A DNA stretch of 5,352 nucleotides from Bacteroidota bacterium (GTDB taxonomy: Bacteria; Bacteroidota; Bacteroidia; Chitinophagales; LD1): NCBI GenBank assembly GCA_947457525.1, contig CANGXE010000135.1, positions 1 to 5,352 on the forward strand, given 5' to 3'. The translations under genes were made by a program, and so were the position numbers. The notes under the pieces are model-generated. The model ran no database searches, had not been told where the DNA came from, and was given only the letters and a program-made list of their open reading frames with translations. This document shows positions 1 to 5,352 of the stretch, in pieces. Each line of letters opens with the position of its first letter. Position 1 is the first letter of the stretch.

Positions 1-247
1 CTCACCAAATGGTGACGGGAACAATGATGTGTTCCAAATTTACGGCCAAGGGATTAGAACAATTGATTTAAAAATATTCAACCGTTGGGGCGAAAAAGTT
101 TTTGAAACCACAAATCAATTTGAAGGATGGGATGGGACTTACAAAGGTGTGATGCAAAATCCATCCGTGTTCACCTATAATGTAGATGTAACTTTCTTAG
201 ACAATAAAAAAGTTGAAAGAAAAGGAACTGTATCTATTATCAGGTAA
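1..247 (+). CDS. C-terminal end of a T9SS type B sorting-domain (gliding-motility/CHU_C-type) protein, 5' partial
   Basis: The reading frame is open from base 2 and ends at TAA 245-247, followed at once by an in-frame TGA. The 81 visible residues match the type B T9SS C-terminal domain (CHU_C / gliding motility-associated C-terminal family). They begin with the hallmark SPNGDGNND, continue with IFNRWGEKVFE and GWDGTYKG, pass a tyrosine-containing strand (FTYNVDV) and end in GTVSIIR. In this family the domain takes the protein across the outer membrane through T9SS; type B cargo is often large, repetitive, adhesin-like and may be anchored or released at the surface. Only the sorting domain lies in the window, so the functional part of the protein is unknown. 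The GTG at 29 is an internal valine, not a start, because the conserved SPNGDG motif lies upstream of it. A terminator follows 18 bases after the stop. Confidence 0.9.
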   Translation, partial: SPNGDGNNDVFQIYGQGIRTIDLKIFNRWGEKVFETTNQFEGWDGTYKGVMQNPSVFTYNVDVTFLDNKKVERKGTVSIIR

Positions 248-265
248 TGACAATGTTAAACCATT

Positions 266-296
266 AAAAAGGAGATATTTTGTATCTCCTTTTTTT
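266..296 (+). terminator. Rho-independent terminator after the type B sorting-domain gene
   Basis: A perfect 12-bp inverted repeat pairs 266-277 with 283-294. The core is GGAGATA/TATCTCC, flanked by A5/T5, around a 5-base loop (TTTTG, 278-282). The 3' arm runs into a T7 tract (290-296). This is a typical intrinsic terminator for the plus-strand gene ending at 247. The GGAG in the left arm is paired and 33 bases from the next ATG, so it is not a ribosome binding site. Only 11 bases separate the T tract from the next start codon. Confidence 0.85.
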
Positions 297-307
297 ATAA
301 ACCAAAT

Positions 308-2347
308 ATGAAAAAAATCATCTTCACATTAGCAATCCTCTATCTTTCTCTATCAAATTTTGCTGCAACCGGTGATACTACTTATGTGTATTCACACACA
401 GCAACAAACTTAAATTCTCCACCTTCTAATGATGATGTTTGGACCGTGCTCCCAAACACCTCAACTAATTATCAAAAGATTTTAATGAAGTTTACTTTGG
501 GATGTGGAACCCCAAATTGCTCTGGTTGGGATTACACTGTTAATACCTATTTAGGGAAAAAAAATGGATTAGTTGATAGCACTATAGTATCAATTGACAC
601 TACCTCTGCTGATACTACTTGGAGTTATAGTGACCAAGTCAAATTTATTGAGATTGGTCGGCTGATTACTCCCTACGGTACATACATGGCTAACAACAGC
701 AATGGATTTAATAACAGTTGGACACATCCTTATTATTATGATGTTACTGATTATGCAGCTTTACTTAAAGACTCAGTAAATATTCGTGTTTTTTATTCGG
801 GCTGGTCAGATGCTTTTAGTGCAAAAATTGAATTTATGATGATAGAGGGTCAACCTACTCGACAAGTGGAGAATGTGAGAGAAATTTATAATCAATATGT
901 GGGCTATCCTAATTCTGCTGCATTTGAAAATGTAGTCAGCGCTAAAACATTTCCTATTTCAGCCAATGTAACATCCGCTAAAGTATCACTCATCATTACC
1001 GGCCACGAAAGTCAAGGTGAATTTGACCCACATGGTTTTCAATTAAAAGTAAATAGTGTTTTAGCACATAGTGAGTTATTTTGGAAAGCAGATTGCGGAA
1101 TGACTGCTATTGCTCCACAAGGAGGCACTTGGATTTTTAATCGTGCTAATTGGTGTCCGGGTGAAAAAGTAAATGAGTTTGAAATGGACATCACGCCATA
1201 TATCACATCAGGTCAAAATGCAAGTATAGATTTAGATCTAGACGATTTTATCGTGCAAGCCGGTGAGGGTGCTGGCTATGGAATATCTGCACATTTAATT
1301 ACCTACTCTGCTCAAAAAAATAATGATGTTGCATTAGAAGAAATCATTGCGCCAAACAACGATAAAAACTATTCGCGTTTTAATCCAATCTGCACAGAAC
1401 CAATAGTCAAGATCAAGAATGCAGGTAAACTTCCACTTACTTATGCTGAAATTGCTTATCGAGTAAAAGGTGGAGAAACTTGGTATTATGAATGGACCGG
1501 TTACTTAAAGCCCTTTGAAACTGAAATCGTAACACTACCTGAGTTTAGTTGGAATGGATTAGATACAAATGACCGTCAATTTATAGCAATTGCCAGTTGG
1601 CCAAACAATGTGCCTGATGAATACGAATCTAACAATAAACTCGTTAGTCGTTTTGATATGACACCACAATTGAACGAAAGTTTTTATGTTTATGTCAAAG
1701 CCAACAACCAACCGCAAGAGAGTTCATTGTTAGTTCGCTATGAAAATTTAGACACGTTGCTATTCAAAAATAATTTTGTAGCCAACGGAATATCTCGCGA
1801 CACATTCCAGCTTTTTGATGGAAGTTATGCTTTAGACATCTACGACTATGACAATCAGTGGGAAGGAGGAGATGGACTATCTTGGTGGTTAAATACTCAA
1901 CAAGGTTGGGAAAATACCGGTTCTACTAGTATGCGAAAAACAAGTAACAATCAAGTGATAAAAAACTTTAATGGTGATTTCGGTTCGAATATTCATTACG
2001 AATTTACTGTGGGTTATCCATTGGGGTACAACGAGCCTAGGGAAGCACCTGCTGCGCCCGTACACACCACGAGCATTAATACAATCATTCCTGATTATAT
2101 CAACCTCAATGTATTTCCTAATCCGGCTAATGAAAAAATTAATTTAAGCTTAGATGCCAAAACAAAGTTTTCAGGTAAGATAACTATGACTGACATAAAT
2201 GGAAGAATCGTTAATGAGTTTCAAGTTACTCCATCGCTTGAAGTAAAACATGTTTTAGATACTAGAAGTTTGGCTAATGGATTTTACACTATCACTTTCA
2301 GCAATAATGTTTTACAAATTGTAAAGAAAGTAACCGTATTACATTAA
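308..2347 (+). CDS. Secreted PNGase F-like protein with T9SS type A sorting domain
   Basis: This is a 679-residue exported protein. Residues 1-20 are a signal peptide (KK, hydrophobic core, cleavage near A19/A20; no lipobox Cys). Residues about 24-335 resemble the two jelly-roll domains of peptide-N-glycosidase F, which removes N-glycans from asparagine. Shared landmarks are a Cys pair C66/C71 before WD (D75, equivalent to PNGase F D60), EIGRLITPYG at 115-124, DVTDY at 145-149, W166, E238 (equivalent to E206), and C263...R279...C283 in QGGTW and RANWCPG. The third acidic active-site residue, E118, aligns with S164, and the Cys pair around E206 is missing, so glycosidase activity is doubtful. 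Residues about 336-455 look like a CARDB/Ig-like domain. Residues about 456-570 look like a beta-sandwich seen in Bacteroidota secreted proteins (DGSYALDIYD). Residues about 600-679 are a type A T9SS sorting domain (VFPNPANEK start, LANGFYTITF near the end). The ATG at 308 is chosen because the signal peptide begins there; no Shine-Dalgarno is present. Family assignment is fairly secure; the substrate is unknown. Confidence 0.85.
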   Translation: MKKIIFTLAILYLSLSNFAATGDTTYVYSHTATNLNSPPSNDDVWTVLPNTSTNYQKILMKFTLGCGTPNCSGWDYTVNTYLGKKNGLVDSTIVSIDTTSADTTWSYSDQVKFIEIGRLITPYGTYMANNSNGFNNSWTHPYYYDVTDYAALLKDSVNIRVFYSGWSDAFSAKIEFMMIEGQPTRQVENVREIYNQYVGYPNSAAFENVVSAKTFPISANVTSAKVSLIITGHESQGEFDPHGFQLKVNSVLAHSELFWKADCGMTAIAPQGGTWIFNRANWCPGEKVNEFEMDITPYITSGQNASIDLDLDDFIVQAGEGAGYGISAHLITYSAQKNNDVALEEIIAPNNDKNYSRFNPICTEPIVKIKNAGKLPLTYAEIAYRVKGGETWYYEWTGYLKPFETEIVTLPEFSWNGLDTNDRQFIAIASWPNNVPDEYESNNKLVSRFDMTPQLNESFYVYVKANNQPQESSLLVRYENLDTLLFKNNFVANGISRDTFQLFDGSYALDIYDYDNQWEGGDGLSWWLNTQQGWENTGSTSMRKTSNNQVIKNFNGDFGSNIHYEFTVGYPLGYNEPREAPAAPVHTTSINTIIPDYINLNVFPNPANEKINLSLDAKTKFSGKITMTDINGRIVNEFQVTPSLEVKHVLDTRSLANGFYTITFSNNVLQIVKKVTVLH

Positions 2348-4530
2348 ACAACAAACTCCAAGTCAATTCTGCGTAAAGCAATATCCGCAGACAAAACTCG
2401 AACTCGTACTTTATCGCCCATTTGAAACTTTTTGCCGGTACGGAAACCGGTGAGTCGCACTTGCTTTTCATCGAATATAAAATCTTCTTCACCAAGCAAA
2501 TCTACATTCACTAATCCCTCACATTTATTTTCATTCATCTCCACAAAAATTCCTTTCATAATCACGCCTGTGATTACTCCATCAAACTCCATTCCTACTT
2601 TATCTTGTAAGTATTCAATTTGCTTATACTTAGTCGCTTCACGTTCGGCTTCCATTGCTCTACGCTCCATTAATGAAGAATTTTTACAACGAGCTTCCAA
2701 CTCAGGCTTGTCAATAATTTTATCGCTGCCACTCATTATTTCATATAACAAGCGGTGCACTAACACATCTGGGTAACGTCTAATCGGTGAAGTAAAGTGT
2801 GTGTAAAATTCCATGGCTAATCCATAATGACCTATATTACCGGTAGTATATATAGCTTTTGCCATACAACGAATAGCCATTGTTTCTAACACATTCTGCT
2901 CAGGTTTGCCCTCTACTTTTTTCAATAACGTATTAAAAGTTTCAGCGATTTGACGACCTTCTTCAAACTTGATAACATAGCCATAACGTGCTGCGGTAAC
3001 TGCAAATTGTTCCAACTTTCCGGGATCCGGTTTATCATGTATACGATAAACAAATGGAACCGGAGACTTACCGATTTTTAATTTACTGCCGTACTTGGCC
3101 ACAGTTTCATTGGCTAGTAACATAAAATCTTCAATAAACAAATTGGCGTCTTTGCGTTCTTTCAAAACTATGCCAATCGGCTTTGAGTTTTCATCTAACT
3201 TAAATCGTATCTCTGCTTTTTCAAAAGCAATAGCACCATTATCAAATCGCTTCTTTCTAATTTTTTTAGAAATTTCGTGCATCACTTTTATCTCTGCAGC
3301 GCAATCTCCTTCACCTGTTTCAATCACTTTTTGAGCATCTTCGTAAGTAAATCTTCTATCGCTATGAATAATAGTTTTAGCAATAGAGAAATGAACAACA
3401 TCATGATTACTGTTGAACTCAAATAATGTAGAGAAAGTCAACTTATCTTCATTTGGTCGAAGTGAACAAAGTAAGTTGGAAATTTTTTCTGGTAACATTG
3501 GGCAAACTCTGTCCGGTAAATAAACCGAGGTGGCTCTTCGTTCGGCTTCAATATCTAAGGCAGAGCCTTCTTTGATGTAATGAGACACATCGGCAATGTG
3601 TACCCCAACTTCGATATTACCATTAGGCAACACTCGATAGGAAAGTGCATCATCAAAATCTTTTGCATCCTCCGGGTCAATGGTAAAAGTCAGCACATCA
3701 CGCAAATCTACACGCGTGCTTATCTCCGCTTTTGAAATATTGCTACTGATTAAATCTAACTCTCGATAGACTTCTTTCGGAAACTCAACGCTAAATCCAT
3801 TTTCGATTAAAATTTTCTTCATGTCAAGGTCAGATGAAAAATCATTTTTCAACACCTCGAGCACCTCTCCTACCGGATTTTTCGAACCCGTCTTCCAATC
3901 GGTTACACGCACAATGACTTTGTCATTGTGCTTTGCACCATTCAACATATCCAAAGGAATGAATACGTCTGAATTTAGCTTTCGTTGATCTGCTACGAAA
4001 AAGGCAAACTTTTCTGTTACTTCTACTTTTCCCGTAAAACTGTCTTGTGCACGTTTGACAATATCTATAATTTCGCCTTCAGGCCTTCTTCCCGCAGTGG
4101 TTACCCTAACCTGCACCCAATCACCTTGCATTGCATTGCGCACAAATTTTTGAGGGATGTAAACATCTTTAACAAACCCTTCAATTGATACATAAGCAGC
4201 ACCATTTTTTGTCAAGTCAACACTTCCATAAAGCGCATTCGGTAGTCGTGATTTTGTTGACTTTATTTTTACCACATTTTCAGCTTCTCCATTGAGCAAT
4301 TCGATAGCGCCATTGGATTGAATTGCGATAGTATTGCTATGCTCCAATTGATTTAAGGCCATTACTACTTCCTCTTGTGTAAGCTTATGTTTAAGTATCG
4401 GGAAAAGTAATTTTAGGCTTGCTCTGTCCTCCAAAGATTTTATGCTGTCCAACACAAAAAGCTTGTTGGCTTTAGCATTCTTATCTCCCTTGTATTCCTT
4501 TTTAACTGTGGTACGTTTCTTCTTTGCCAT
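2344..4530 (-). CDS. rnr: Ribonuclease R (RNB-family 3'-5' exoribonuclease)
   Basis: RNase R is a cytoplasmic, processive 3'-to-5' hydrolytic exoribonuclease that degrades structured RNA in mRNA decay and rRNA quality control. With the ATG at 4530 the protein has 728 residues. In order: a lysine-rich N-terminus (MAKKKRTTVKK, about 1-23), a winged-helix-like segment (about 23-83), two cold-shock/OB domains (about 101-143 and 165-212), the RNB catalytic domain (about 270-595) and a C-terminal S1 domain (about 645-728). The catalytic motif is IDPEDAKDFDDAL, whose Mg-binding aspartates are D285, D291, D293 and D294. The signatures HIADVSHY and THFTSPIRRYPD are both present, so the enzyme looks intact. 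The full S1 and twin cold-shock domains plus the helical N-terminus favour RNase R over RNase II. An in-frame TTG at 4551 would add seven residues inside the upstream gene; ATG is preferred because it leaves a clean 7-base spacing and starts the typical basic N-terminus. It is probably co-transcribed with cysQ. Its TAA overlaps the stop of the convergent gene. Confidence 0.95.
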   Translation of the reverse strand: MAKKKRTTVKKEYKGDKNAKANKLFVLDSIKSLEDRASLKLLFPILKHKLTQEEVVMALNQLEHSNTIAIQSNGAIELLNGEAENVVKIKSTKSRLPNALYGSVDLTKNGAAYVSIEGFVKDVYIPQKFVRNAMQGDWVQVRVTTAGRRPEGEIIDIVKRAQDSFTGKVEVTEKFAFFVADQRKLNSDVFIPLDMLNGAKHNDKVIVRVTDWKTGSKNPVGEVLEVLKNDFSSDLDMKKILIENGFSVEFPKEVYRELDLISSNISKAEISTRVDLRDVLTFTIDPEDAKDFDDALSYRVLPNGNIEVGVHIADVSHYIKEGSALDIEAERRATSVYLPDRVCPMLPEKISNLLCSLRPNEDKLTFSTLFEFNSNHDVVHFSIAKTIIHSDRRFTYEDAQKVIETGEGDCAAEIKVMHEISKKIRKKRFDNGAIAFEKAEIRFKLDENSKPIGIVLKERKDANLFIEDFMLLANETVAKYGSKLKIGKSPVPFVYRIHDKPDPGKLEQFAVTAARYGYVIKFEEGRQIAETFNTLLKKVEGKPEQNVLETMAIRCMAKAIYTTGNIGHYGLAMEFYTHFTSPIRRYPDVLVHRLLYEIMSGSDKIIDKPELEARCKNSSLMERRAMEAEREATKYKQIEYLQDKVGMEFDGVITGVIMKGIFVEMNENKCEGLVNVDLLGEEDFIFDEKQVRLTGFRTGKKFQMGDKVRVRVLSADIALRRIDLEFVV

Positions 4531-4537
4531 ATTATTG

Positions 4538-5314
4538 TCATTCAACGACAAAATACGGATTTAATAGGTTAGGTTTATTATAAGTTAGTGACATTCCTGT
4601 ATTTAGGTTAATAACTTTGCGACCTGCATTTTCTGCCACTGCTTGGGCTGCAGCCGTGTCCCACTCCATAGTAGGCGCTAAACGTGGATAAATATCTGCT
4701 GCTCCTTCGGCTACTAAACAAAACTTCAATGAGCTACCCGAACTTACAAATTCTATTTGCTTATCCTTGCTTACTATGTCAATGTAATCTTTCGTTTCGT
4801 CAGACAAATGTGACCGACTAGCCACTATGGTTAGTTCAGATTTCTGGCTATGATGTATATTGTTTTGACCAATAGGAATGAATGTATTGTTTTCAAAACG
4901 AAAAGCGCCAAAACCATTTACGCCAACATAAGTTTTTTTCAAAGCCGGAGCAAAAACAATACCTAACACGGGCTGCCCGTCTTCTATTAAGGAAATATTT
5001 ACGGTAAACTCTCCATTCTTTTTGACGAACTCTTTTGTGCCATCTAATGGGTCAATCAGCCAAAACTTAGTCCAAGATTTTCTTACATCATAAGCGATAG
5101 ATTTGCCCTCCTCTGACAAGTAAGGTATATCCGGGTAATGTTCAAAGAGCTTAGATTGAATTACATCATTTGCTCGCTTGTCTGCTAAAGTTAGTGGCGA
5201 TTCATCGTCTTTTGGTTCAACAGAAAATTCAGTGTTATAAATCTCCATTATTGCATCACCGGCTAGGTGGGCTATCTGCACAAGTAACGCAATATCTATA
5301 CTTCCGTAATTCAT
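4538..5314 (-). CDS. cysQ: 3'(2'),5'-bisphosphate nucleotidase CysQ
   Basis: CysQ belongs to the Li+-sensitive, Mg-dependent inositol monophosphatase-like superfamily. It hydrolyses 3'-phosphoadenosine 5'-phosphate (pAp) to AMP, clearing the by-product of PAPS-dependent sulfate reduction and of phosphopantetheine transfer. The protein has 258 residues, close to the family norm of about 250-270. Family motifs are all visible: DESPLTLADKRAND at 37-50, LSEE at 66-69 (metal-binding Glu), the superfamily motif WLIDPLDGTKEF at 85-96 (metal ligands D88 and D91), and EGAADIYPRLAPTMEWDTAA at 203-222 (metal ligand D219). The DESPLT and RLAPTMEWDTAA wording is typical of CysQ rather than of inositol monophosphatase SuhB, but substrate choice is inferred. 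The ATG at 5314 places the first helix of the fold where expected. No sulfate-assimilation gene is visible nearby. It is the first gene of a probable two-gene unit, with rnr starting 7 bases after its TGA. The upstream promoter region is mostly outside the window. Confidence 0.93.
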   Translation of the reverse strand: MNYGSIDIALLVQIAHLAGDAIMEIYNTEFSVEPKDDESPLTLADKRANDVIQSKLFEHYPDIPYLSEEGKSIAYDVRKSWTKFWLIDPLDGTKEFVKKNGEFTVNISLIEDGQPVLGIVFAPALKKTYVGVNGFGAFRFENNTFIPIGQNNIHHSQKSELTIVASRSHLSDETKDYIDIVSKDKQIEFVSSGSSLKFCLVAEGAADIYPRLAPTMEWDTAAAQAVAENAGRKVINLNTGMSLTYNKPNLLNPYFVVE

Positions 5315-5352
5315 TGTTTATTTAACTCTGCAACGCATGTTTGCAAACTATC

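Noticed and set aside
29..247. A separate 72-residue small protein starting at the GTG at 29
   Set aside because: The conserved SPNGDGNND motif lies upstream in the same frame, so this is the tail of a longer gene cut by the window edge.
2433..2450. Inverted repeat CCGGT/ACCGG near the 3' end of rnr as a possible terminator
   Set aside because: It is only 5 bp, lies within the S1 coding region and has no T tract on either strand.
2298..2495. Minus-strand 65-residue open frame spanning the convergent junction
   Set aside because: It overlaps the conserved S1 domain of RNase R in another frame and the sorting domain of the opposite gene; its translation resembles nothing known.
2432..2776. 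Plus-strand open frames inside rnr (2432-2776, 3095-3334, 3985-4188)
   Set aside because: They are antisense to clearly conserved RNase R domains, show low-complexity Ser/Ile-rich translations with no recognisable motif, and have no start context of their own.
4531..4551. In-frame TTG start for rnr at 4551, which would overlap the end of cysQ
   Set aside because: The ATG at 4530 begins the lysine-rich N-terminus usual for this protein, leaves a normal 7-base spacing after cysQ, and avoids a rare start codon. The extra seven residues are simply the out-of-frame reading of the cysQ end.

Overview
The window looks like chromosomal DNA from a member of the Bacteroidota. It is AT-rich, has no Shine-Dalgarno sequences ahead of its starts, and carries two C-terminal sorting domains of the type IX secretion system (T9SS), which is restricted to the Bacteroidota and close relatives. 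The genus cannot be named from the sequence alone.

Left half, plus strand: (i) the last 81 codons of a large secreted or surface protein with a T9SS type B (gliding-motility/CHU_C) C-terminal domain; (ii) a strong intrinsic terminator at about 266-296; (iii) a complete 679-residue exported protein. The third item has a signal peptide, a peptide-N-glycosidase F (PNGase F)-like two-domain core, an Ig-like domain, a further beta-sandwich-like region and a T9SS type A sorting domain.

Right half, minus strand: a tight two-gene unit, cysQ (3'(2'),5'-bisphosphate nucleotidase) followed after 7 bases by rnr (ribonuclease R). The plus and minus units converge and share a 4-base TTAA that holds both stop codons, with no terminator visible between them.

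Functionally, the left genes belong to the exported, cell-surface proteome. The right genes belong to nucleotide and RNA turnover: CysQ removes pAp, which is known to inhibit some exoribonucleases, and RNase R degrades structured RNA. No stretch above 300 bases lacks a gene. I see no mobile element, CRISPR array, tRNA or rRNA. No clearly novel system is evident. The points most worth a second look are the partly altered active site of the PNGase F-like protein and the cysQ-rnr pairing.
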